From NCBI GenBank assembly GCA_910583945.1, contig CAJTYF010000024.1:1-23610 (forward strand): a DNA stretch of 23,610 nucleotides, read 5' to 3'. Numbering within the stretch: the stretch's first letter is position 1; each line of letters begins with the position of its first letter. The notes beneath the pieces were generated by a model, which worked only from the letters and a program-made list of their open reading frames with translations, ran no database searches and had not been told where the DNA came from. The stretch is from an uncultured Bacilli bacterium. Its GTDB lineage: Bacteria > Bacillota_I > Bacilli_A > RF39 > UBA660. Both the position numbers and the translations under genes were made by a program. Positions 15,615-23,544 of the stretch are shown in pieces.

Positions 15615-15651
15615 AAACTAGCCTTAAAAAATACTTAAAAAATACTAGTTT
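15615..15651 (+). repeat. Inverted repeat enclosing a tandem 11-bp duplication, next to a promoter
   Basis: AAACTAG (15615-15621) and CTAGTTT (15645-15651) are 7-bp inverted arms. Between them CTTAAAAAATA occurs twice in exact tandem (15623-15633 and 15634-15644). The right arm overlaps the -35 element at 15649-15654. There is no T-tract after it, so it is not a normal terminator; an operator or UP-element-like site is possible. Confidence 0.7.
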
Positions 15652-15677
15652 ACATTTATAATTTCTTTTGTTATAAT
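15649..15677 (+). promoter_or_regulatory. Strong promoter of the helical three-gene cluster
   Basis: TTTACA (15649-15654), 17-bp spacer, TGT-TATAAT (15669-15677): near-consensus -35, consensus extended -10. The predicted start near 15684 lies 20 nt before the ATG at 15704. This is the best promoter in the window. Confidence 0.8.
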
Positions 15678-15703
15678 TTTTCTAGAATATGGGAGTGATT
15701 AGT

Positions 15704-16858
15704 ATGAAGGCATTATCACCTGAAGTTAGTGCTTTACTAGATAAGTTGTATAATTTAAGAGGCGAAGATAGCGTTATTCTTGTAGATATGTACAAACAAA
15801 AGAATAAAGCTGAAGAAACGAAAGAAAGAACGACGGAAGAGAAAAAGGAATTACAAGAGAAAATCGCAGATTTAGAACAATTAAATGAAGCGTTAAATGA
15901 TCAAGGAGATAAACTTATTTCAGTGTTATCTGGAATTGATAGAAGTGAATACGCTATTGTTTTAGATCGACTAAGAATTGATTTTAATCCTCATGTTCTT
16001 GTAGAAAGAATTAATAAATCTTTACCTCGTACTATTGACTCTGTGACTTTAGAGACTAAAAAAGCTGCAGAAAAATTATTGAAAGTAGAAGAAGAAATGA
16101 ATACAGCTATTACAACTATTGATGAACTTGCTATTCGCCGCGATGCTGCTTTGGCTAATCAAGCAAAATTAAATGAATATTTTGAACTTGCTTTAACGGG
16201 AAGCATTAATATTACGAGAGATTCTATTACAACACTTTTAGAACAATTTGGCTTTTCTGAGGCGGATCAAAGAGAGGCGGCAAAAATTTTAATGTTCCCA
16301 GAAGATGCATTGTTAATTTATGATGCACGTTTAAGAGAAAAAGAAAAAAGTGGAAAATCAATCATTGAGGTCATTGCTGAAGCAAAGGGAGCAGAACCTG
16401 TTAATGAAGCGGCGCTTCGAATGATTGATGATGAAATTCCACTTGAAATTTCGTATGATGTTGAAGAAGAAACTGATTATGAAGAAGAAATTGATCATTC
16501 AAAAGAAGCAGTTTTAGAACTCTTACAACAAAATGGTTTGGATTATTTAGATTTTTCTGGAAAAGATTTAGATTATTTAATGGAACATTTTGAACCAGAG
16601 CTTATTGAAGAAAATATTGCTTATGTTAATAAAATAGGCATACATCCTGATTTATTTCTAAAACACGCTAGTTTGATGGTTGACTCTGAACTTGAAGCAA
16701 AATTTAAAGTGTTATTGGATGTTGGCAAAGAAGCAACGGATATTTATTTAAATCCAGCTTTATTAGAAAAGTATTCTAAAGAAGAACTCGTTGATGCTAT
16801 CAATGATATAAAAAATAATGGTATGGATCCAAAAAATGTACCTTTAATGGCCTATTAA
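15704..16858 (+). CDS. Unrecognised coiled-coil protein with C-terminal mTERF-like helix-pair region (cluster gene 1)
   Basis: 384 residues, not recognised. The start at 15704 is chosen because GGGAG (15691-15695) is 8 nt upstream; the in-frame ATG at 15689 lies almost at the transcript start and has no site. Residues about 25-65 and 105-155 are Lys/Glu-rich coiled coils. Residues 240-260 are acidic (EEETDYEEEIDHS), a likely hinge. From about 265 to the end come repeating helix pairs such as LLQQNGLDYLDFSGKDLDYL, ENIAYVNKIGIHPDLFLKHA and NPALLEKYSKEELVDAINDI, whose Gly-Ile and Asn-Pro-x-Leu-Leu patterns resemble mTERF-type repeats. No membrane segment or enzyme motif is visible. It is first in a tight three-gene operon with a strong promoter, 13 nt ahead of the next start. 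Confidence 0.75.
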   Translation: MKALSPEVSALLDKLYNLRGEDSVILVDMYKQKNKAEETKERTTEEKKELQEKIADLEQLNEALNDQGDKLISVLSGIDRSEYAIVLDRLRIDFNPHVLVERINKSLPRTIDSVTLETKKAAEKLLKVEEEMNTAITTIDELAIRRDAALANQAKLNEYFELALTGSINITRDSITTLLEQFGFSEADQREAAKILMFPEDALLIYDARLREKEKSGKSIIEVIAEAKGAEPVNEAALRMIDDEIPLEISYDVEEETDYEEEIDHSKEAVLELLQQNGLDYLDFSGKDLDYLMEHFEPELIEENIAYVNKIGIHPDLFLKHASLMVDSELEAKFKVLLDVGKEATDIYLNPALLEKYSKEELVDAINDIKNNGMDPKNVPLMAY

Positions 16859-16871
16859 TGAGGTGTATATA

Positions 16872-17684
16872 ATGAATATAAAATCAATTATAAAAAAACT
16901 TGAAAGTGTTAACATGGTTTCGAATACTGAAGAAGGTTTACAGTTGTTTTCCGATTGTTTTAATAAATTTGGAATCAGTTTGTTATTATTAAATGATGAG
17001 AAAAAATTTAATGAAATTGTAGAAATTCTTTCAGGAGCATTGATTCCTTTACAAAAAAGTAATGGTATTTATGCTTTAAGACTCTTTGCAGTACCTATTC
17101 AAGAAATTAAAAAAATTATTAAAGATTTTTCTACTTTAGGGGAATTAGAATTTTTAAGAAATTATCCTGAAATGATAGCCGAAGCTAGAAATATTAATTT
17201 TGTTTTAGAACAAATGAAAATTTATCAAAAAAAAGGTGTTCGTTATAAAACCACTGATGGTTATGATTTAAATCTTTTATTTTACACCTCTGCAAATGAA
17301 GGGAAACCTGTGTCTACACCTAAAAATGATGTTAATGCATGTATAAGAAAATATCTAAAAAATGAAGAAATGTTAGATCGTCTCATGAATAAAGATGGTT
17401 TTGAAGATGAGGATATGAATGTTGCTTTAGAACTTCAAAAAGTTGAAAACTTAATTGGAGAAGAATATTTATTACCAGTAGAAGATGGATGGAAAGTCGT
17501 TATTAATGATAAAGAAGTTAATTCTTTTAGTGAAGTTAAACAGACCATTAGCACTATTATTAATCTAAATTTACCTGTTAATTATCATGATGCTTTATTG
17601 TTAGTTCTATTTTATAAATCTCCTTTATCTGTTTCTGAAATTGAAAGTATTATTGAGACTATTTTAACCAAGGAGGAAAAGTAA
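16872..17684 (+). CDS. Unrecognised helical protein (cluster gene 2)
   Basis: 270 residues, not recognised. The ATG at 16872 follows GAGGTG (16860-16865) by 6 nt; the GTG at 16863 is part of that site. The first 150 residues are helical and include VPIQEIKKIIKDFSTLGELEFLRNYPEMI, which has the look of the helix-pair repeats of the gene before it. About residues 125-170 contain a Lys-Thr-Thr-Asp-Gly basic turn and then an Asp/Glu-rich stretch. The end is helical with SPLSVSEIESIIETILTK. The protein has no signal peptide, membrane helix or Cys-rich site. Its stop overlaps the next ATG by one base, so the two are coupled, and its fate is likely tied to its neighbours. Confidence 0.72.
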   Translation: MNIKSIIKKLESVNMVSNTEEGLQLFSDCFNKFGISLLLLNDEKKFNEIVEILSGALIPLQKSNGIYALRLFAVPIQEIKKIIKDFSTLGELEFLRNYPEMIAEARNINFVLEQMKIYQKKGVRYKTTDGYDLNLLFYTSANEGKPVSTPKNDVNACIRKYLKNEEMLDRLMNKDGFEDEDMNVALELQKVENLIGEEYLLPVEDGWKVVINDKEVNSFSEVKQTISTIINLNLPVNYHDALLLVLFYKSPLSVSEIESIIETILTKEEK

Positions 17685-17971
17685 TGAGTTATTTATTAAA
17701 TTATGATTTTAGTAATGAAGAAATAGAAGAATTTTGTGCTAATGTTCCTCCAATGCTGGTAGAACAACTCTTTAATTCTTATCGATTGGTTTCTAAAAAT
17801 TTGGATGCATTAAAAGAGATGGGAATCAAAAATTATAAAGAGCTTTTCTTGAAATTTTATGATATGTTTTTAATGGATAATAGTAATTTTTTAAATATTT
17901 TTAATAAGTACGATCCAAAAGACTTAATTGATAAAATTAACGATAATATTGATATTGTAGAATTTTTATAA
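17684..17971 (+). CDS. Small unrecognised helical protein (cluster gene 3)
   Basis: 95 residues, acidic and all-helical, not recognised. AGGAGG (17671-17676) precedes the ATG by 7 nt, and the start shares one base with the stop of the gene before it. FSNEEIEEFCANVPPMLVEQLFNS, then LKEMGIKNYKELFLKFYDMFL, then IFNKYDPKDLIDKIN, repeat the pattern of helix, Gly-Ile turn, helix and Lys-Tyr-x-Pro-x-x-Leu seen at the C-terminus of cluster gene 1. The three genes may therefore share ancestry or fold; this is a visual judgement only. A hairpin terminator follows 7 nt after its stop. Confidence 0.72.
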   Translation: MSYLLNYDFSNEEIEEFCANVPPMLVEQLFNSYRLVSKNLDALKEMGIKNYKELFLKFYDMFLMDNSNFLNIFNKYDPKDLIDKINDNIDIVEFL

Positions 17972-17977
17972 AAATTT

Positions 17978-18001
17978 AGAAGTTGAAAGCTTCTTTTTTT
18001 T
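17978..18001 (+). terminator. Rho-independent terminator ending the helical cluster
   Basis: AGAAG (17978-17982) pairs with CTTCT (17990-17994), followed by eight T. The stem may be lengthened by a T-G wobble pair inside the loop. Confidence 0.75.
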
Positions 18002-18010
18002 GCTTATCAA

Positions 18011-18019
18011 TGTTATACT
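18011..18019 (+). promoter_or_regulatory. Extended -10 promoter for the pcrA-ligA operon
   Basis: TGT-TATACT (18011-18019), with a poor TTCTTT-like -35 inside the preceding terminator at 17991-17996 (17-bp spacer). The predicted start near 18026 precedes AAGGGTGG and ATG 18048. Confidence 0.5.
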
Positions 18020-18047
18020 AAGATGGTAGATAAGGGTGGTTCAAATT

Positions 18048-20135
18048 ATGGATATAAGTGTATTAAATGAAGAGCAAAAAAGAGCGATAGAGCATAAAGA
18101 GGGACCATGTTTGGTTCTTGCTGGGGCTGGGAGTGGGAAAACAAAAGTGTTAACTACCCGAATTGCTTATCTTATTCAAGAGGGCATTCCTTCTTATAAA
18201 ATTTTAGCGATTACTTTTACGAATAAAGCGGCTAAGGAAATGAAAGAACGACTTTTTTCTTTATCTCCCGATAATCAGTGTTTTGTTGGAACTTTTCATT
18301 CTTTAGGTTTAAGAATTTTAAGAGAGAATTATCATTATTTAGGATTGGAAGCTAATTTTTCTATTTTAGATAGTGATGATGTTATAAGTGTTATCAAGAA
18401 AATTATGAAAGATTTGAATATTTCTAAAGAGGAATGTGCACCTTCTTATATTCGAAATCGTATTAGTTTTATAAAAAACGAAATGATGAGTACTGTAGAG
18501 ATTGAAGCGTATTTTAATAGTGAACCTGAGAAAATTGCTTATGAAGTTTACAAAGAGTATATTAAAGTTCTTAAGAAAAATAATTCTGTGGATTTTGATG
18601 ATTTATTATCTTTGCCAGTAGAATTGTTTTTAAAAAATCCAGAAGTTTTAAATCATTATCAAGAAAAGTATCCTTATATTTTGATTGATGAATATCAAGA
18701 TACGAATGAAGTTCAGTATAAACTTTCTAAATTGTTAAGTGAGAAATATAAAAACTTATTTGTTGTAGGAGATGCCAATCAAGCTATTTATGCTTTTAGA
18801 GGTGCTAATTATAAAAATATTCTAAATTTTGAAAAAGATTATCCTAATACTGAAGTCATTACTTTAGAACAAAATTATAGAAGTACAAAAATGATTTTAG
18901 ATGCAGCTAATTCAGTGATTAAAAATAATAAAGAAAGAAAAGATATGGAACTGTACAGTAATCTGGGATTAGGTACGAAAGTTAAATATTTAAAAAGCAA
19001 TGATGAAAAACATGAGGTTAACTTATGTATAGAGGAGATAAGAAAATTAATCGATGAAGGTGTGTCTTTTAAAGAAATTGCTATTTTTTATCGAACTAAT
19101 GGTCAAGCACGTGTTGTTGAAGAGATGTTTATAAAAAATAATATGCCTTATCGTGTTGTTGGAAGTTATTATTTCTATCAGAGAAAAGAAATTAAGGATT
19201 TAATCAGTTATTTAAGGCTTATTGCAAATACAAACGATGAAATTAGCTTAAGAAGAGTGATTAATGTCCCTAAAAGAAAAATTGGTCCAACAAGTGTTGA
19301 AAAAATTGAATTGGAGGCCAATGCCCTTGGAGTGTCAATGTTTGATGCCATAAATAAAGGAAGAGAGTTGGATTTTAAAAATTTAATTTTAGAGTTAATC
19401 AAAGATAGTGAATCTTTATCTTTAACAGAACTTATTGACGTTGTTTTGGAAAAATCTGGGATGTTAAAAGAATTAGAGGATGAAAAAAGTTTAGAATCTG
19501 AACTTCGAATTGACAACTTAACTGAATTTAAAAGTATTACTGCTTCATTTGAAGAACGAACAGGAAGCGTTAATTTAAATGATTTTTTAGAAGAAATTAG
19601 TTTGATTGCTGATATGTCTGAACATAAAGAAAGTGATGATGCGGTGACACTTATGACGATTCATAGTGCTAAAGGGTTAGAATTTAGAGTTGTTTTTCTA
19701 ATTGGTATGGAAGAAGGTATTTTTCCCCATGCCAATTCCCTTATGGAAGCGGATGGGCTTGAAGAAGAGAGAAGACTTATGTATGTGGGCATTACCAGAG
19801 CAAAAGAATTGTTATACGTTACGAATGCGAAAAGAAGAATGCTTTATGGTAAAGAAAGTTTAAATTTACCTAGTCGTTTTATTGAGGAAATTGATAGTGA
19901 TTTACTAGAGGTAGAAGATAAATGTAGAAATTGCTCTTCTTCTACGAGTTTTAATAAAAATAAAATGTATTCTTCAGAAGATATTGGCTATAAAAGTGGA
20001 GATGTGGTTCTTCATGAAACTTATGGACGTGGTGTTGTTGTAGGCGTGGATAAATTATTGATTACTGTCGCTTTTAATAATAATGTTGGAATTAAAAAAT
20101 TAATGAAAAATCATAAAAGTATAAAGAAATTATAG
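18048..20135 (+). CDS. pcrA: ATP-dependent DNA helicase PcrA/UvrD
   Basis: SF1A 3'-5' helicase of DNA repair and of plasmid or fork processing. From ATG 18048, with AAGGGTGG (18032-18039) 8 nt upstream, it has 695 residues, close to typical PcrA. Motif I AGAGSGKT is at 25-32, TFTNKAAKEM follows, Walker B DEYQD at 214-218, VVGDANQAIYAFRGAN (motif III), LEQNYRST (motif IV), TIHSAKGLEF (motif V) and EERRLMYVGITRAK (motif VI). The last 50 residues (about 647-695), with GDVVLHETYGRGVVVGVD, form the Tudor-like domain that binds RNA polymerase in PcrA. The long linker before it is Lys/Ser-rich with a lone Cys pair. It heads an operon with ligA, an arrangement common in Firmicutes. All motifs look intact. 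Confidence 0.95.
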   Translation: MDISVLNEEQKRAIEHKEGPCLVLAGAGSGKTKVLTTRIAYLIQEGIPSYKILAITFTNKAAKEMKERLFSLSPDNQCFVGTFHSLGLRILRENYHYLGLEANFSILDSDDVISVIKKIMKDLNISKEECAPSYIRNRISFIKNEMMSTVEIEAYFNSEPEKIAYEVYKEYIKVLKKNNSVDFDDLLSLPVELFLKNPEVLNHYQEKYPYILIDEYQDTNEVQYKLSKLLSEKYKNLFVVGDANQAIYAFRGANYKNILNFEKDYPNTEVITLEQNYRSTKMILDAANSVIKNNKERKDMELYSNLGLGTKVKYLKSNDEKHEVNLCIEEIRKLIDEGVSFKEIAIFYRTNGQARVVEEMFIKNNMPYRVVGSYYFYQRKEIKDLISYLRLIANTNDEISLRRVINVPKRKIGPTSVEKIELEANALGVSMFDAINKGRELDFKNLILELIKDSESLSLTELIDVVLEKSGMLKELEDEKSLESELRIDNLTEFKSITASFEERTGSVNLNDFLEEISLIADMSEHKESDDAVTLMTIHSAKGLEFRVVFLIGMEEGIFPHANSLMEADGLEEERRLMYVGITRAKELLYVTNAKRRMLYGKESLNLPSRFIEEIDSDLLEVEDKCRNCSSSTSFNKNKMYSSEDIGYKSGDVVLHETYGRGVVVGVDKLLITVAFNNNVGIKKLMKNHKSIKKL

Positions 20136-20148
20136 AAAGGAAGACTTT

Positions 20149-21048
20149 ATGGAAAAAACTTTGGTTGTTATGGCTGCTGGTGTTGGAAGTCGTTTTGGAG
20201 GCTTAAAACAAATTGTTCCAGTGGATTCTGAGGAACAATTTATCATAGATTATTCTATTTTTGATGCAATAAAAAAGGGATTTACTAAAGTTGTTTTTAT
20301 TATTAAAGAAGAGTATTTGAAGTTATTTAAAGATAGTATAGAAATGCGAATAGCGGATAAAATAAAAGTAGAGTATGCTTTTCAAAGAGTCGAAGATGTT
20401 CCTCTAACTAACTTTAAAATCATGCGTGAAAAACCTTGGGGAACCGTGCAAGCTTTGCTTTGTGCAAAAAATTATGTTAAAGAACCTTTTATTGTGATTA
20501 ATGCGGATGATTTTTATGGAGAAAAGGCCTTTCAAAAAGCGAGTGAGTTTCTAGATAATAATAGGACACCTTATTACTATGCTTGTCTTTCTTATCAGTT
20601 TGGGGTTACTCAAAGTAGTTATGGTAGTGTAAAAAGAGGTGTGTTAGAACTTTCAGGAGAATTTGTTCATTCTATCATTGAAAGCAAAATTGATTGGGAT
20701 AAAGATAAACTTATAGCGACACCTTTAAATGGAGAGACACCCTTTGATATTCAAAAAGAAACGCCTGTTTCAATGAACCTTTTTGCTTTTCAACCTGATG
20801 TTTTTTCAATTCTTGAAGATTATTGGCTTTCTTTTTTTAAACAAGATCAAGAAACGTTATTAACGCGTGAAGCTTTACTTCCAGAATGTTTGATGGAAAA
20901 TATAAAAAAGGATAAAATTAAAATTCTAAATTTACCCAGTGAAAGTATATGGCTTGGTATGACTTATCAGAGTGATTTAGAAATAGTTAAAACTAAACTT
21001 CAAAATTTGAAAAAACATAATAAATATCCTAAACATTTGTGGAGGTAA
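20149..21048 (+). CDS. Nucleotidyltransferase (NTP_transferase-like sugar-phosphate/NDP-sugar enzyme)
   Basis: 299 residues. The glycosyltransferase-A-like nucleotide-binding loop reads AAGVGSRFGGLKQ (9-21), with Arg15 and Lys20 in the usual positions. PWGTVQALLCAKN (about 94-106) is the substrate and base-binding region, and Asn118-Ala-Asp120-Asp121 supplies the metal-binding Asp. The family transfers a nucleotide from an NTP to a sugar phosphate or an alcohol phosphate. Which substrate cannot be told; glucose-1-phosphate and cytidylyl-type acceptors both remain open. The place between pcrA and ligA is odd for such an enzyme and may reflect shared growth control. AAAGGAAG precedes ATG by 6 nt. 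The next gene's ATG is only 5 nt after its stop. Confidence 0.85.
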   Translation: MEKTLVVMAAGVGSRFGGLKQIVPVDSEEQFIIDYSIFDAIKKGFTKVVFIIKEEYLKLFKDSIEMRIADKIKVEYAFQRVEDVPLTNFKIMREKPWGTVQALLCAKNYVKEPFIVINADDFYGEKAFQKASEFLDNNRTPYYYACLSYQFGVTQSSYGSVKRGVLELSGEFVHSIIESKIDWDKDKLIATPLNGETPFDIQKETPVSMNLFAFQPDVFSILEDYWLSFFKQDQETLLTREALLPECLMENIKKDKIKILNLPSESIWLGMTYQSDLEIVKTKLQNLKKHNKYPKHLWR

Positions 21049-21053
21049 TTTTT

Positions 21054-21563
21054 ATGCGAAGGGTTTTCAATACTTTTAAACAGTTGGATGAACAAGTTTT
21101 TTTTCATAGTCAATCAAATGGAAGAATTCAAATTTTAGAAAGTGGTAAAGAAATTGCTTGGCTCGTTAAAGAGGATAAAGGGTATCTTTTAAAAGAAGAA
21201 ACCGTACTTTCTTATGATTTACTTGAAAATATTTTAACTCTACGAAGAAAATTACAATCCAATTATTATTTAATTCTCTTTTTTCAAAATGGTTATTTTC
21301 AAGCTAATCTTTGTTTTCAACAACGGGGAGGGGGTTATAAAGAATCGTTTCAAGAATTTATTTTTGCCTCTTCTAAAGGGCATTCGATTAAAGAAGCGTT
21401 AGTGCATTTAGAAAAGAAACTTAAGAATGAAAATATACCTATAGAAGATTTTGTAGAAGATAAAATTGTTAATTTAAGTTTAGTTAGAAAAAGAATCAAC
21501 AAAATTATTGACGAAAGGGAGAGGGACCTTTATGAAAAAAGAAACTGTAAAAGAAAGAATTGA
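21054..21563 (+). CDS. Hypothetical protein between the nucleotidyltransferase and ligA
   Basis: 169 residues, not recognised. The ATG at 21054 follows GGAGGT (21041-21046) by 7 nt; the GTG at 21039 lies inside the previous gene. The first half is beta-like (RIQILESGKEIAWLVKEDKGYLL and then YYLILFFQNGYFQANLCFQQ), with an Arg-Gly-Gly-Gly-Tyr turn near residue 91. The second half is helical and Lys-rich (SIKEALVHLEKKLKNENI, then LVRKRINKIIDERERDLYEKRN). The basic, charged tail overlaps ligA by 32 nt, so translation of ligA may depend on it. No membrane segment or catalytic motif is visible. Confidence 0.75.
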   Translation: MRRVFNTFKQLDEQVFFHSQSNGRIQILESGKEIAWLVKEDKGYLLKEETVLSYDLLENILTLRRKLQSNYYLILFFQNGYFQANLCFQQRGGGYKESFQEFIFASSKGHSIKEALVHLEKKLKNENIPIEDFVEDKIVNLSLVRKRINKIIDERERDLYEKRNCKRKN

Positions 21564-23544
21564 ATTTTTGAGAACTTTATTGAACGAAGCAAATTATGAT
21601 TATTATGTTTTGGCTCAATCTAAATTAACGGATCAAGAATTTGATAAATATTTAAGAGAGTTAGAAGTTTTGGAACTTGAAAATCCTGAGTTCGATAGTC
21701 CTAATTCTCCGACTAAAAAAGTTGGAGGAGAAGTGATCGATCGTTTTAAGAAGGTTAAACATAAAATACCGATGCTTTCTTTACCAGATGTTTTTAGTTT
21801 AGAAGAAATAGAGGATTTTAATAAAAGAGTTTTAAAAGAAAATGTAGAGCCTATATACGTTTGTGAATATAAGATAGATGGACTTAGTGTGTCTTTGCAT
21901 TATGAAAAAGGACAACTTGTTTATGCGGCGACACGAGGAGATGGTGTGGTTGGAGAAGATATTACGCACAATGTAAAAACAATAAAAAGTGTGCCACTTG
22001 TTTTGAAGAAGCCTATTGATATTGAAGTTCGTGGCGAAATTTATATGGAAAAAAAAGTTTTAGAAGAAATTAATGAAAAACGAAAACAAGAAAAATTACC
22101 TCTTCTTCAAAATGTACGGAATGCAGCAGCGGGATCTATAAGACAATTAGATAGTAAAGTTGCGGCTGAAAGAAAACTTAATACCTGGATTTATCATTTA
22201 CCTAATCCTGAAGATTACGGACTTAAAACACATGAAGAGGCTTTAAAATTTATGAGTGATTTAGGTCTTAAGGTGAATACTCATGCTAATCGTGTGGTTT
22301 ATGGTATTCATGAAATTGAAAGTTATATTGAAGAGATTGCATCGAAAAGAAGCGAGCTTCCTTATGAAATCGATGGAGTGGTTATCAAAGTTAATGCTCT
22401 GAAAGCCCAAAAAGAACTTGGATTTACTTCAAAGTATCCAAAGTGGGCGGTCGCTTATAAATTTCCAGCTGAAGAAGTTTTAACTAAATTATTAGGTATC
22501 GAATTTACAGTTGGAAGAACAGGAAGAATTACTCCTAATGCGGTTTTAGAACCTGTTATTGTTATGGGTTCTACGGTTAAAAGAGCTACTTTACATAATG
22601 AGGATTATGTTTTATCTAAAGAATTAAAAATTGGAGATATTGTTTCTATTCGAAAAGCGGGAGATGTTATTCCAGAAGTGGTGGAAGCAAAGAAAAATCG
22701 AAGAGTGGGTGACGAAGAGAATTTTGTTATGATTTGTACTTGTCCAATTTGTGGAAGTGTTTTAGAAAAAAAGAAAGATCAAGTGGACCATTATTGTATG
22801 AATCGAAGTTGTCCAGCCAGAAAAATAGAGGGACTTATTCATTTTTGTAGTCGTAAAGCTATGAATATAGATGGACTTGGAATTGAGATTATGGAAGACT
22901 TTTTTAATTTGGGTTTTGTTAAAACGATTACTGATATTTATCATTTGGATGAACATAAAAAGGATTTAATTGAATTAGAAGGTTATGGAACAAAGAGTGT
23001 TGATAATTTACTTTCAGCAATAGAAGATAGCAAACACAATAGTTTGGAACGGCTTATTTTTGGATTAGGCATTGGCGGTATCGGAGATAAAACAGCACTA
23101 ATGCTAGTTAAAAAATTTCAAAATATTGATAATATGATCAGTGCTTCTTTTGAAGATTATAAAAATATTAAGGATATCGGTGCTATTTTGGCATCTAATT
23201 TGTTTGATTATTTTCAAGATGTTGATCATTTACAATTGATTCATGATTTAAAAGAATTAGGTTTAAATATGAAATATTTAGGAGAGTCATCTAAAGAGAA
23301 CGAACTTATTACTGGTAGAAAATTTGTTTTAACGGGTGCTTTATCTTTTATTGATCGAGACCGATTAAGTGAAATTATTGATTCTTATGGTGGTGTTACT
23401 AGTACCTCAGTGAGTAAAAAAACAGATGTTGTAATTGTTGGTGAGAATCCTGGTAGTAAATATGAAAAAGCTAAAGAACTAAAGATAGAGATATGGGAAG
23501 AAGCGTATATAAAAGAAATTTTAATAGGATTGGGAGAACTTTAG
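21532..23544 (+). CDS. ligA: NAD-dependent DNA ligase
   Basis: Seals nicks in duplex DNA during replication and repair, using NAD+. The ATG at 21532 is preceded by GGGAGAGGG; the TTG at 21508 adds eight residues that are not part of the family. From there 670 residues match the family's usual 660-680. Domains in order: Ia (residues 1-60); the adenylation domain with nucleophile Lys114 in KIDG (114-117); the OB fold with FTVGRTGRITPNAVLEPV; a four-Cys zinc finger CPICGS ... CMNRSCP; helix-hairpin-helix segments with GLGIGGIGDKTA; and BRCT (about 592-668). All appear intact. It overlaps the preceding gene by 32 nt and ends the pcrA operon in this window. The 66 nt after it hold no clear gene and no convincing terminator. 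Confidence 0.97.
   Translation: MKKETVKERIEFLRTLLNEANYDYYVLAQSKLTDQEFDKYLRELEVLELENPEFDSPNSPTKKVGGEVIDRFKKVKHKIPMLSLPDVFSLEEIEDFNKRVLKENVEPIYVCEYKIDGLSVSLHYEKGQLVYAATRGDGVVGEDITHNVKTIKSVPLVLKKPIDIEVRGEIYMEKKVLEEINEKRKQEKLPLLQNVRNAAAGSIRQLDSKVAAERKLNTWIYHLPNPEDYGLKTHEEALKFMSDLGLKVNTHANRVVYGIHEIESYIEEIASKRSELPYEIDGVVIKVNALKAQKELGFTSKYPKWAVAYKFPAEEVLTKLLGIEFTVGRTGRITPNAVLEPVIVMGSTVKRATLHNEDYVLSKELKIGDIVSIRKAGDVIPEVVEAKKNRRVGDEENFVMICTCPICGSVLEKKKDQVDHYCMNRSCPARKIEGLIHFCSRKAMNIDGLGIEIMEDFFNLGFVKTITDIYHLDEHKKDLIELEGYGTKSVDNLLSAIEDSKHNSLERLIFGLGIGGIGDKTALMLVKKFQNIDNMISASFEDYKNIKDIGAILASNLFDYFQDVDHLQLIHDLKELGLNMKYLGESSKENELITGRKFVLTGALSFIDRDRLSEIIDSYGGVTSTSVSKKTDVVIVGENPGSKYEKAKELKIEIWEEAYIKEILIGLGEL

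Noticed and set aside
19208..19516. Minus-strand open frame within pcrA
   Set aside because: Shadow of pcrA; composition and low complexity reflect the complementary strand.
21326..21335. GGGGAGGGGG as a second phase-variable tract
   Set aside because: It is broken by an A and the longest run is five G, too short to call hypermutable.
22762..22956. Minus-strand open frame within ligA
   Set aside because: Shadow of ligA, no initiation signal.
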